From positions 62,001 through 126,000 of the forward strand of contig LLCB01000076.1 of assembly GCA_001414345.1 (NCBI GenBank): a DNA stretch of 64,000 bases. Direction: 5' to 3'. The notes under the pieces are model-generated. The model searched no databases, had not been told where the DNA came from, and worked only from the letters and a program-made list of their open reading frames with translations. The translations under genes were made by a program, and so were the position numbers. Within the stretch, counting starts at the first letter, position 1. The number at the start of each line of letters is the position of its first letter. Below, one piece after another: positions 49,268-59,832 of this stretch. This DNA is from Hymenoscyphus infarciens. Its lineage: Eukaryota; Ascomycota; Leotiomycetes; Helotiales; Helotiaceae.

Positions 49268-49773
49268 GAAGATAATAGAGATAATAATTCTAGAGAGGGT
49301 TTTAGAAGTAATATAGAAAGTAAGAATATAAATATAGATATAGATATAGAGGAGGATACTAATAGTAAAAGAGTATTAACTCTAGGCTTATACTTGCTAT
49401 TGCCTCTTATAAGGGATAAGGAGAAGGAGAGCTTAATAGTACCTACTAAGTTAAATACACTAAGAAGAGTAGATAAAGTAGTATAATAATAGGTAGATAT
49501 AGATAAGTAAATTATAAGAGATCTTAATACTTAATTATATATAGATATTAATACTACTATCGCTAAAAGTAGGCTCGAATTAATTAATAAAGAAGAGTAA
49601 TTAAAACTTAATTAAGAACTTAATAAGAAGGTCTCTAATTCGCTCTTATCTACTCCCCTTATACCTATAAATACGCTAGTAAGTAAAATAATATCTACTA
49701 CTACAATTACTTCTATAAATAGTCTTAATTTAAAAAGAAAGAGAGGAGATACTCTCTCTTAAATAACCCTTAC

Positions 49774-50084
49774 TATAACGGCACGAAATACACACTACAG
49801 GAGAAGAGGCATATAAGAGTGCGTTCGAGACTGAATAACGTGAGTAGATACTAGGCTCTAATACAGAAGAAAAGGAAAAACTATCTCTCTTCTACTCTAG
49901 GAGTAGGCTACTATATATAAGAGGTTTGGATAGTATAAAAGGGTCTGAAACCGAACAACCTCGGCTAATATAAAAGCTTAAACCTACGTAACCTTCCTAA
50001 AATAGACAATATAAGATAATAACTGCTGAAACCCTATATGTAGTAGGTACTCTTAGCTATCTAGGATAACGGTATACTATTACA
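49774..50084 (-). repeat. Left LTR (3' LTR in element orientation)
   Basis: 311 bp; shares with the right LTR CACGAAATA, AGTAGATACTAGGCTCTAAT, CAACCTCGGCTAATATAAAA and GCTTAAACCTAC. Ends TATTACA. Some CpG-containing sites survive. Confidence 0.85.
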
Positions 50085-52144
50085 TCCCCCTCCCTTAAAA
50101 AAAGACTCGTCTTCGAGTCTATCTATCTCTTATCGTTTAAGGTTGAATCAGGATAGTATAAGTATTATAATATTCGTTATATTTATTGATTTTGTTAGTT
50201 TAAAGATGTTAAACTTTATTGTAAGCGAGACAAGATATCGATTTTAAGTCTGAATTATAACCGAACTAATTCGTAGATGCTTATAAAAGAGAGACTTCGT
50301 TTCTAATCCTTCTATATTAAAAGTAAGTATTTGTAAAAAGAGTATAGTCTGATCTAACTAGTAGTTAAAGAAAGTTTAAAGTTTAAAGTTTAAAAGTTTA
50401 AAAAGTTTAAAAAGTTTAAAACAGAGTTAGAGAGGAATTCAAAGTAGAGTCAGAAGTCGTTTAGTCAAGAGGTAATATTAAAGGTAATAGTAATAACTTA
50501 GTTAAGAGCTTACTTTAAGAGCGTACTAATTTATATCTAATTTAAATTCGAAAAAAGAAAAAGAGTATAGGTCTAAAAAAGTTTAGAATAAAGTTAGAAC
50601 TGAAAAGTCGATAATGTTATAGATAGTAATAACTTAGCTAAGAGGTTACTATCTTTCGAGAGCGTACTAATTTAATTCGTATCTGATTTAAAAGTTTAAA
50701 ATAAAAAAAGGACTTCTAGCCTAGCTAGAAGTAAAAGAAAGTAAAGAATGTAAGACTTTATACTAGAGTCGGTAGAGTTCTAGCTAGTCAAAAGCGAAGT
50801 TATAGCCGAATTTTTAAAGTTAAAATTATTATCTAAGTTTAAGATAATAAAAGGAGTAGTTTCAGCTAGTTAAATAAACTTAATACTAAAGTTGTTATAT
50901 TACCTTATTCCCTTTAAGGTACTTAAGGACTTATTCATCTTCTAATTTTAAAGAAAAGTTGCTATTATATTATAGAGAGTTTAGAGCTAGATAGAGGTAT
51001 TCTAAACTGAAGTGTTTTAGTTTTACTCCTTATCTATAGCTAAAAGATCGTTCACTATTTTAGTAAAGTTATAATTCTAGTATCTCTTAAGTATAGTAGA
51101 CGGGTTTCGAAGCTAAGGTATAATCTTATCCTATATATAAAAGAAGCGTTCTAATACTAGTATCTCCCTAAGTATAGCTATACTCGAAAAGTAAACGTTT
51201 TTTTAGCATATTCTTCTTCTAATTCTACTTCTATCTCTTTTAAATAATATTTAGTTAGGATTAATAGTAATAACTTAGCTAAGAGCTTGCTTCTGAGTTT
51301 TCTTCTAATAGAAAGTGTATTTCGACTAATTTATATTTAATTTAAGGGTAGTAGTAAGAAGGTATTAGGGGCAGCAGTGTCCCTTAAGTAAAAGAGGTCT
51401 GAATTTAGGCTTTAAAAAGTAAAGAAGGGTTTGAATAAGGGTTAGATCGGTAAGAGTTTAGAGATAGGGTGTTTTTAACTTCGAAGTTCGCTTATAATTT
51501 TATTCTCTATCTCTCGGTTAATCGATCGTTTTATCCTTTATGTTCTTTACTCCTATCTCGTCTACCTATTATCTATATATCGTCTATATTTAAGAAGTCT
51601 TACTTATTGTTTTATTAGGATCTTCTAGGTCTTAGTATATAGTTATAGGTTAGGTTAGAGAGGGTTTAGATAGTTATCTTTCAAAAAGGGGGGTAGCCCT
51701 AGAAGAGGGTTATCGCTCGACGCCTCGTAGTAGAACTAATTTGAAGAGAGACCTAAGGTCTTCTCAGAAATTCGATATAATAATGTCGTTTAGAGGAGGG
51801 GGGGGTAAGAGCAGATTTAGAAGCCTTCTAGATAACTTTAGTATATCGACTTATTCACTGAACCTATATATAGCAGTCCCTACACAGAGAGGGTTATTAG
51901 AAGCCTCTAAAGCACTTAGTATATTCCTACTTCCTTAACGTGTAAAACACGCTTTTTACCAGCTATCTAAAACCAATACCAAACCCTAATATTACTAGCT
52001 GTCTAGGAGATCTCTAGAATCTCAGCTATTTAAGAATAGCATCGTTTAGGTCTAATTCTAGCTTAAAAAAGAAACAAAAGCAACGACAAGCTTAAAGAGA
52101 TATTATAAATGCTATTACTAGTAAAGTAGAGTTTTTCCTTTTTA

Positions 52145-52455
52145 TGTAATAGTACGAAATATATACTATAAGAGAAGAGGTATATAAGAGTATATTTAAG
52201 ACTAAATAACGTAAGTAGATACTAGGCTCTAATATAGAAGAAAAGGAAAAACTATTCCTCTTCTACTCTAAGAGTAGGCTACTATATACAAGAGGTTCAG
52301 ACAGTACAAAAGGGTCTGAAACTAAACAACCTCGGCTAATATAAAAGCTTAAACCTACATAACCTTCCTAAAACAGACAATATAAGACAACAACTACTAA
52401 AACCCCATATGTAGCAGGTACTCCCAGCTATCTAGGATGACGGCATGCCGTCACA
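52145..52455 (-). repeat. Right LTR (5' LTR in element orientation)
   Basis: 311 bp, starts TGTAATAG and ends in the 16-bp perfect palindrome TGACGGCATGCCGTCA plus CA. Left and right copies differ mainly by C/T and G/A changes. Confidence 0.85.
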
Positions 52456-53150
52456 CTTACTAATCAACCCTCTCGTATTACTAAAAAGGTTAAGATTATA
52501 TATAGTAAGTATAATAAGAAGAGGGATAAGAAGTAAAGGTATATAGTAGTAGATACTTTAGATATAGATACTAGAAGGATTATCTATAATACCTTAATTT
52601 TATTACTACTTTTTAGTCACTTTTTACTACCTTTACCCTCCTTTTACCCTCTTCACTAAAGTGCTTAAATAATTATAATTTAAGATTATTTAAGCACTTT
52701 AAGTACTACTTTACTAATCATATACTAATTACCTAATTAGGCTTAGCGTCTCTTACTCTTAGGTTAAATTACATCTATACTTATAGTATCAAAAGTCTTA
52801 ATTATCTCTTTTCCTCTCTTATTTATTAGGTACTTATATAACATCATCGTTTATACTAAGTATATATATTACTTTTAATAATTTATAATATTTTAGATAA
52901 TAGATTTAAAGTTATATTACACTTATATTTAGCATAGTACTAGGTAGTATATATTAATAGAGAGTAAGCAGTAAGCAATTATAATACATATATATTTAAT
53001 AGATATATATATACTATATTACCTTCTACTTTCCACCCCCGCTTACACTTAAATTTTGCGATTTAAGCTTTGTGATTTAAGTATTACGAATTACGAATAC
53101 CCTCACTTTAAGCTTTAAGATTACCGATTTAAGCATTTCGATTTACGTCT

Positions 53151-53318
53151 AAATAGCCTCTAAAAAATCTACGTTTATCGATTTACGATTTGCGATTTAC
53201 AATTTAGCTCTAAAGGGCCATATACTTAAAAATCTAAGCTTTATGATTTGCGATTTGCGATTTGCGATTTGCGATTTGCGATTTAGTCGATTCCGACTTT
53301 TAGTACGTACAGGATGCC
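53151..53318 (-). repeat. Right TIR of the large element
   Basis: Read on the minus strand: GGCATCCTGTACGTACTAAA, then about six AAATCGC units (53238-53288), then AAAGCTTAGATTTTTAAG, as in the left TIR. Fewer C-to-T changes than the left arm. Confidence 0.8.
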
Positions 53319-53450
53319 GTAACTGCCGGCAGGCTTACGCGAGTTGATACTTCCTCATCTCACAACTACTTAGCATTCAGATTTCCTCTTCTACTTTGCT
53401 TTCACTCTACAGAGTTTTTAACTTCGAATTCTCTTTGCTCACATAAGAAT

Positions 53451-53940
53451 ATGGCAGCTACCCATGAAACAATCCCAGAAAAATTCCTCTCATCAAGCGA
53501 GGGAAACATAACACTTCAAAGCGTCATTGCCGTGGGCACAGTGCTACCCGTTCTTGGGAGATTTTCTGTTGCAGCTCGATTCTATAGAAGAAAAGTTGCT
53601 CGTGTTATTTACGCCGATGATTAGCTTATATTGCTTTCTCTTGTGAGTATAGAATCAAGTGTTTATATTTGGTTATCGTGAAATTGACTCTTCGTACAGT
53701 TTTAGACTATTGGAATGGGCGTGATGATGATTGTTGGTGAGTAGTCACTATATCAGCTGAGCTTTTGAACACTGTGCTTACCTTCGTTCACAGGCTCTGC
53801 AATGGGAGGTTTGGCACAGCCAACACCTCAGGGTCATGGCCCCAAGGGCTTTCTCCCCATTACCTGCAAGTCACTTGTCATTACAGAGAAGTTAGTGGAA
53901 CCAAGGAACTTGGACGAAATTAATGCTGATCGATCATAGA
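53451..53940 (+). pseudogene. Rhodopsin-like (PTH11/SAT4-type) membrane protein relic
   Basis: Exon 53451-53642: MAATHETIPEKFLSSS, then VGTVLPVLGRFSVAARFYRR, VIYADD followed by TAG (53622-53624) and LILLSL; donor GTGAGT. The next exon from about 53700 reads F, TAG (53703-53705), TIGMGVMMIV and, after another GTGAGT intron, GSAMGGLAQPTPQGHGPKGF. The family has 'R..R.....DDW....' in helix 2-3, so the first stop sits where Trp (TGG) is expected and the second could be Gln (CAG). Only the first 2-3 of 7 helices remain; the sequence then degenerates. Likely a dead GPCR-like surface sensor next to the transposon. Confidence 0.5.
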
Positions 53941-54173
53941 TCTTCTCGGCTATCCCATGCGGAGAAGAGTCCTACCAAACCAACAGCCACTGTTTCCGTT
54001 TCCAAGTTCTATGACATACACCTATAAAATCATAATGGTTTTGTAGCTTATCCCCCGGGTTCTGCACTGAAGACGATCATTTTCGGAACATACAGCCGCG
54101 TATAAAGTATCATCCCAAGTGTTTTCCAATTGCAATCCCTCTCAAGCCATCGGCTAACAGGAACATTGGTTAG

Positions 54174-55697
54174 CTATAGAAGTGGGAAAAGAAGTGTTAA
54201 GATCAAATTATACTCTGGTGTACTGATGAAATGATTTTCGAAACCGGGTGTGGTACTTCCAGTCTCAAATAGGAACGTGGTAGTATCTATGAGTGGCAAA
54301 AATGAGGCGGTGTACGCTAGATGATGACTATATATACAAAGTTTGTGCCTTTTCACCGAACAAATCAACTCTACTTGATCTCCCCCGGTTACTTCGGGGC
54401 CACCAATTAAAGCACTCTTATATCTCCAAAATGGCCGTCTATGAAGTAGATAGTCTCGACTTTGTATAGCATAATATATTCCCACACTCCCAGCAAAAGG
54501 CCAGCCAGTTATTATTCTCCTGAAAAGAGAAATTTGAGGCTCCCCATGCTTCCGCGCGAGCGTTTTAACTTTCTCGTAAACTGTCGGTAGCGTGGTAGCA
54601 CTGTATTTTTGTCTCAGCCAGTCATACCACTTGCGATCATACATTCCCTAGAACTCCTCTTCCCTGTAATAAGTTTGAGAATAAAGAACCTTCCGTCTAC
54701 CTAATTGAGTAAATTTACTTTCGAGTCTCTGGTTTTGCTAAATAAATGTATCGCTGTCCGTTGATACACTCCCTCAAAGTCTAATATTCAATATTAGCTT
54801 CGGGTTATCGCTAAGACCTGGCTCACTGGTAGTTGGATGAAAGGTTGGCGGTTTCAACTCTCGCGAGAGACATAGCCAGAGTGGCCAAATTCCAAGTTCC
54901 TCCCCAGTGTATTCTACCTATTTCTCTGCGGTGGAATATGGCAACGATAAATCTTGGACAACCTTTCCGGTTTGGGCATTGCTACTATGAAGTGCGCGAT
55001 ACAGCATCCGAGTGTGTATGAAGTCGTTCAGAAACCATCTTGTTAGGTGGTTGAAAGGAACGAAGCCAAAGTATTTGAATGCCTCGACGCCGACCCAGAA
55101 TCCACCTCGGTCATAACGGAAAAGGTATTCGGCTAGAGGGACGTATTCCGTGACAGGTACCGACTCAGACCCAGCAAGCTCAGAGAGAGTCTTCCCTTTA
55201 ACATAAAGATAGTACCATGGGTCCCAGGCAGGAGTGAATGTTTGGGGTGTTGCCGACTCGGGAATTTCGTCCGTCAGTTGACCGGTAATCACCACACCAT
55301 GGGTTTTTGAGAAGATTGTCCCGTCCACGTAATCGTTGGAGGTAATTCCAATCTCACGCTGGATAGTCCGAATCGTGTCGTGTACATTATTGTTTCGATA
55401 GTAGGTGGTTTTCACGAACTCCTTGGCTTGGATAAGTTGCAACTCGACTAATGTCGTGATCCCTAAAGTCCCCAAGGAGCCAGCTGCACCTTTGAATGAA
55501 TCAGGCCGGTCGGTTTTAGACGCTGTGACAACTTCTCTAGTGGCTAACACCATTTCAATAGAGTTGACTGTTTGGTCAAAGTACCCGTACTTGAACAAAC
55601 TGCTCTCCCCCGCGGACCCCGCATAACCACCGCCAACGGTGATGCCAGGAAACGGGGCCCTCGCTAATAATAGGTCCAAGAAGCACAGCAAGGACAT
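54174..55697 (-). pseudogene. DHCR24/DIMINUTO-like FAD oxidoreductase, decayed
   Basis: Minus strand from 55697: MSLLCFLDLLLARA, FPGITVGGGYAGSAGESSLF, KYGYFDQTVNSIEMVLA, FKGAAGSLGTLGITTLVELQ (the FAD-binding GGGYAG and GxLGT elements), GFWVGVEAFKYFGF and LPYSTAEK. It meets a TAG (54920-54918) before VEYTGEELGIWPLWLCLSRE and PPTFHPTT. Further in-frame stops are TGA at 54776-54774, TAG at 54740-54738 and TAG at 54650-54648 (F*GMYDRKWYDWLR), two of them where the family usually has Trp. The tail ends at 54174. The first ~100 residues are missing. Homologues reduce the delta-24 bond of sterols or related compounds. The stops fit RIP-type TGG to TAG/TGA changes. Confidence 0.7.
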
Positions 55698-57227
55698 TCA
55701 TGAAGTCCAGGCAATAGAAGCTTGGCCTCTCAAACGTTGAGTAATTGACAATATGAAAAGTTTGAATTATACGAAAGAACAGGAGGAAATAAACGAAAAA
55801 GAATTAGCAGGAAATCTTTGGAAAGATACGAGCATACAAAGTTTGAAAAGAAATAACGCCCGCGTATCTTAGCTTCACCCGAGGAATAGTTGAGTGTCCT
55901 CCGTGACCCATCGCCAGAGGTAGTGGCGGCTGGACGCTCTAGCTTCGGTGGGAGAGAGTAGGTCTTGAGGTAGCTCGAGGCGGGTCAAGGTCTTTCCTTC
56001 TCTCATTTGACCTCAACTCTGTTAACCCACGGTCGCTCCTTCCCTCTCCACGTACAATTGCGACGAGCTACCGAGCATCGCCCTACCATGACGGAAGCGA
56101 AAACGTGAAGGGAAAGCACGACCCCGAGATTCTACGAAGCTTGGGAGAGGGGAATACAGGGGAATACGGGGAAGTTGTTGTGGTAAGGAAAAATGAAGAG
56201 ATTCCAAAGTCCCACCGAGGACTGGCCGAGAGGGACTAACCTTAACCCATTCCCCCTTAAAACCCATCGTCTCTTTTCATCACAACACTCGCAATTCCGA
56301 CCGATCGTGGCAGTTCCTCAATCACTCACTGTTGCCTCATGTCACCTGTAACTTCCAGGGCTCAGATAATCTCGTGCACCTTCATGAGGCTCTCTAAGGG
56401 AAGTAGCAAGTAGCAAACATTTTTGCGCCCGAGAGAAGCCCACGGGTACCCTGCTCTACGGGGATGGAAAAAACGTCCGAATTTCCTCCTACACAGAACC
56501 GCACTATTATAACAATAGTACATTTATAAGAGCTTAGAAAAATACTAAAAAATTATAGAATATATATTTCTTGATGATTATATTATGGTTTTATTTCTAA
56601 TTTAACCCTATCTTTCGAGGGAGGAAATCCGGACGTTTATTCCGTCCCCGTAGAGCCCTCTCACCCCTCATGAGAGAAACATCTCTAAACAGGCGATGCA
56701 AAAGCACAATCCAATACACCTGCATAGTTTCGGATATTTACTTTCTTCCTCTCTTCTATGGGCCTTCCATTGGGTCAACGACATGATACAACGTACTATG
56801 ATCCGAGGCTCTTTTCCTGACAGACTCTGGAAGCCCAGTGATCGGGCTTGGACGACTCCGCCCACTTCAGCTCAGGCAGGCAGAAGCCGCACACCTTCCC
56901 TATCGACTTGTTATTGTCTTGAAACATTGGCTGTGGGATTTCAGACTTGTTTGAATTCGGATGGCTTATGTTTTAGTGGCATTCTAGGAGGTGGTGAGCC
57001 GTGAATAACGGCATAACAAGTACAGCCTCCCGTGCTGTTGGCTGCTGAGATGCTGGGATGGCTATGGCGTTTGCTACCGATCCTAGGCGCACATAGTGAC
57101 TTGCTGCGTACTTTTGGAAAGTGTATATACCAAATCTGCTCCGTGGTATTGAGATAATTGTGTATTTCGATTTACAACAAGAAACTCTGGTATCTTCTTG
57201 TTTATTATTACCTACACTTGATTCAAT
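55698..57227. other. Intergenic with one MITE; RBR gene upstream region
   Basis: No gene. GC is normal again from about 55,860. The MITE lies at 56454-56656. The last ~100 bases are the leader of the RBR ligase gene. Confidence 0.4.
56454..56656. mobile_element. 203-bp MITE with ~38-bp TIRs
   Basis: Left end GCTCTACGGGGATGGAAAAA then ACGTCCGAATTTCCTCC; right end reverse-complemented GCTCTACGGGGACGGAATAA then ACGTCCGGATTTCCTCC. Only about four mismatches in ~37 bases. CCT flanks both sides (56451-56453, 56657-56659). The interior is AT-rich and non-coding. A 3-bp duplication could be PIF/Harbinger- or CACTA-type. Confidence 0.7.
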
Positions 57228-59640
57228 ATGGCACTTGTTGGAATGGCTGGCACTTGGCCTAGGGATTTGAGTGATGCCATCGATTCGAATCATGAACAGT
57301 TTCTCCCAGTTCCCATTGCAGGCTATCAAGCAGAACTGGCACAGAGATTCGCATCCCCATCCCCATCTTCAGCGACTTCCAGCAGTTCCGATGAACTCTT
57401 TTTCGATGTCGAAACAAACCTTGAGGCAATCTCTCCTTCCTATTTGACCTTCGAACCAGTTGTGTCGAGTGTCTCTGAAAACGAACCTGTCGATTGGAGA
57501 CGATATGATCCACCGGCTGAGCTCCTCCAAGTGCAAGATGATACTTCAGAAGAGATTCGAGGCATCCTTCAATCTTCTATTGAGAGAATACAAGCAAGAC
57601 ATGTGGAGGAGGAGGAACAACGAGCTGCTGCTTCTCGTCGTCAAAAGCCATTAAACCGAGCGAAACGAGCTTCTGTGAAACCTAGAAAAGATGTAAGATT
57701 GGGATTTTAAGCGTCGAGATTTAGAACTCGCTAACGATACTTCAAGACTACAATTAGCGGCGGACTAAGTCCTTTAGTGCCGACAGATAATTCTCGATTG
57801 AGTGTCGGAAGCCAAATATCTCTAGCATCGAATGATTCCGGATACCACTCGAGATCGCCTGACTCCACGTCCCCTGCTAGCCCCGCGAGACAGGAGAAGG
57901 GATTGTTTTCAGGCTTTGCAGCATTTATGAAGCCAAGGAAGGGTGATAAAGTGATGAGTCCACTGCAAATACTTGGAGAAATGAGTAGTGTTTTGGCACT
58001 CTCAAATACGAGTCCAGCAACGAATCGACTGACCACTTCAGCTCCAGCAGCCGAGCCAGCTGACTCTAAAGGTTCTGGATCAACCACAGGGTGAGTTTAA
58101 ATTATAGTATTTTAAGATTCAAAGCTAATATTGATAGGGAATGTGTTTCTTGCCTCGATGACTTTGCAACACCAAGCATGATCAAACTCGCCTGCCACAG
58201 CTACTGTCCACCATGTTTCCTCAGACTGATAGAGTACGCCCCCCCTCTCTTTTCTCTCCCCACTCAAGACTTCCCATAGGTTTTCAAAGACTAACGTCAT
58301 TTCCCCATAGCAATGCGCTAGAAACCGAAGCACATTTCCCCCCAAAATGCTGCTTAAACCTAATTCCCTACGCCAAAATATCTCCCCACATCCCAGCTCA
58401 AACCCAAAAACTTTACAAAGCCCGCAAAGAGGAATGGTCCATACCCGTCTCCCAACGAGTCTACTGTTCCCACACCCCCTGCAACGCTTTCATTCCACCC
58501 ACGTCCATCAACCTACCTCGACACGCCGCGTCCTGTCCAAAGTGCTCAAAAAAGACATGCACAACATGTCGCGCCCCATCCCACGGAAACGCAGAATGTC
58601 CTTCAGACCCAGAACTGATAGCGACGACGAATTTGGCAGAGATACAAGGATGGAAAAGGTGTTATGCCTGCCACGCATTTGTGGAACATAATCAAGGCTG
58701 TAGACATATGACTTGTCGATGTACTGCGCAGTTTTGTTACATTTGTACTGCGATATGGAGGACTTGTTCTTGTACTGACGCGCAGCTTATTACTTTGCAA
58801 GCTGAGACTGCGACGAGACGGCAGGAAACTGCTGCGAGGACGGCGCGGGAGAGGAGGGTTGCTGAGGAGGAGGAGGAGAATTTGAGATTGGTTGCTGAGT
58901 TTATTAGAGCGGAGGAGGAGAGGGAGAGGGTTGCAGCTGAACAAGAACGTGTCCGCGAAGAAGAAAGAAGACGTATTAGGGAAGAGGAAGCAAGATTGAG
59001 AGAGCAAGCCAGGAGAGAGAGTCTAGATGCGAAATTCCGAGCTCTCGAGAGGGAAATGGAAGCTCTCCACGAGTATCAACGATCCCTCAGCTCCTCACGT
59101 TACGATTTTGCCACGTCGATGCACTCTCAAACTCTCAATCAGCAGCTTGGTGCTCTCACCTTGAGGCACTCGGAGGAATCAAACGCCCTCGCAAACGCCT
59201 CGCGAACCGCAATTCAGGGATTAGAAAATATCTTCGAGGAAGAATATCTGCAACGTATCGCAGAAGAACACACCATTGAAACAAACTACCTCTTAGAACT
59301 CCATGCGTATTGGGATTCGAAACCAGATGCTGCGTATCAGATTAGGGAAGCGAGGGATGCTTTGCGACGAGAACAGACTAAGGAGTATAAATTCTGGGAC
59401 CAACATCGACGTTTGAAAATCCAGGCTTTGACCGAGGGCGAGAAGAGAAAAGCCGAGTTCTTGGAAACGAGACAGAAGAGTGAAATTAAAGAGGTCAAAG
59501 GAAGGGCTGAGATTGAGATGGTAGAGGAAAGAAAACGGGGGAGTGCGGAGGGGGAGTGGGTGGGTGTTGTTGTCACAGAGAGGATGAGGATGTTGAGGGA
59601 GTTGTGGAGTAGGGAGATTGCGAATGAGGTGGAGGCTTGA
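57228..59640 (+). CDS. RBR (RING-IBR-RING) E3 ubiquitin ligase
   Basis: Exons 57228-57692, 57747-58090, 58138-58233 and 58311-59640, 744 residues. The N-terminal ~270 residues are Ser/Glu-rich and unordered. RING1 272-316: ECVSCLDDF, CHSYCPPC, KCC. IBR about 354-398: CSHTPC, CPKCSKKTCTTC, C. RING2 about 419-456: CYACHAFVEHNQGCRHMTCR with catalytic Cys 432, then FCYICTAIWRTCSC. From ~460 a long Glu/Arg-rich coiled coil (EEERERVAAEQERVREEERR) runs to the end. RBR ligases form a Cys-ubiquitin thioester in RING2 before transfer. The active-site cysteine and zinc ligands look complete. Substrate unknown; the coiled coil suggests an oligomer or scaffold contact. Confidence 0.93.
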
Positions 59641-59832
59641 GTTTACATTCTATACCCAGGATAGATAAATATTGTTAAGCGATTCTTTCGATGGGACTTA
59701 GTTGTAGAAAACCAGGTGGTTACATCATTTGTAGGGCTTTGGTTTCCATCAGAAATGATTGGTATTATCGTGAATCTACTGTGCAAAGCTCCCAAACCAA
59801 GTCCATTGCCGCACTTTAACTCCCTCTCTTAA

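Larger units (their letters stand above)
49774..52455 (-). mobile_element. Nested LTR retrotransposon (non-autonomous-looking)
   Basis: Two direct repeats of exactly 311 bp (49774-50084 and 52145-52455) enclose 2,060 bp. The 5-bp duplication CTTAC flanks the whole element (49769-49773 and 52456-52460). Right LTR begins TG and ends CA; the left begins TA where TG is expected, a RIP-type change. Directly inside the left LTR, TCCCCCTCCCTTAAAAAAA is a polypurine tract when read on the minus strand, so the element is oriented minus. The interior is RIP-degraded, has repeated AGTAATAACTTAGCTAAGAG strings (about 50490, 50625, 51268) and no recognisable reverse transcriptase or gag. At 2.7 kb it is small, so it could be a TRIM/LARD-like or internally deleted element. 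Confidence 0.85.
48600..52655 (+). pseudogene. Second long element gene, split by the LTR insertion
   Basis: The frame (codon phase constant from the ATG at 48809 to 49773) reads for example MDYKKVDNV, NLLKGLTNKKYYKVYVVFNS, an acidic stretch and a basic end KRKRGDTLS-ITL. After skipping the LTR element and one copy of the CTTAC duplication, it resumes in phase at 52461 as TNQPSRITKKVKIIYSKYNK and closes near 52655. Stops inside are TAA/TAG. It contains the 33-bp tandem repeat at 49175-49267. I do not recognise the protein; basic tail and acidic middle suggest a nuclear or DNA-associated accessory protein of the element, which is inference. Confidence 0.5.
43760..53318. mobile_element. Large TIR DNA element with integrase-type gene, RIP-eroded
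   Basis: A ~9.56-kb block bounded by ~168-bp inverted repeats (43760-43927 and 53151-53318). The outer edge reads GGCGTCCCGTACATACCAAA on the left and, reverse-complemented on the right, GGCATCCTGTACGTACTAAA, both followed by AGTCGG and AAATCG repeats, then AAAGCTTAGATTT and AACGTAGATTTTTTA. The body is depleted in CA/TG, so nearly all frames have TAA/TAG. Inside I can read an integrase-core protein (44741-46504), another long gene (48600-52655), an unresolved coding-like zone (47470-48330) and a nested LTR retroelement (49774-52455). Near both ends a ~100-bp sequence (AATTTAAGATTATTTAAG) recurs in direct orientation. Its size and integrase gene separate it from simple MITE- or pogo-type elements; the exact superfamily is open. 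No clear target duplication. Confidence 0.75.

Noticed and set aside
51741..51938. 65-codon frame inside the LTR element
   Set aside because: No gag, protease or RT motif; low-complexity Gly/Ser-rich start; one chance window without stops.
43796..53290. CRISPR-like arrays at both ends of the AT-rich block
   Set aside because: Units are 7 bp, contiguous without spacers, and lie in terminal inverted repeats of a transposon in a eukaryote.
43760..53318. Starship-type giant element
   Set aside because: I see no DUF3435 tyrosine-recombinase-like gene, the element has inverted repeats, and it is under 10 kb.
43760..53318. Mitochondrial DNA insertion, suggested by the AT content
   Set aside because: No rRNA, tRNA or respiratory gene remnant; CA/TG depletion and TIR/LTR structures explain the composition.
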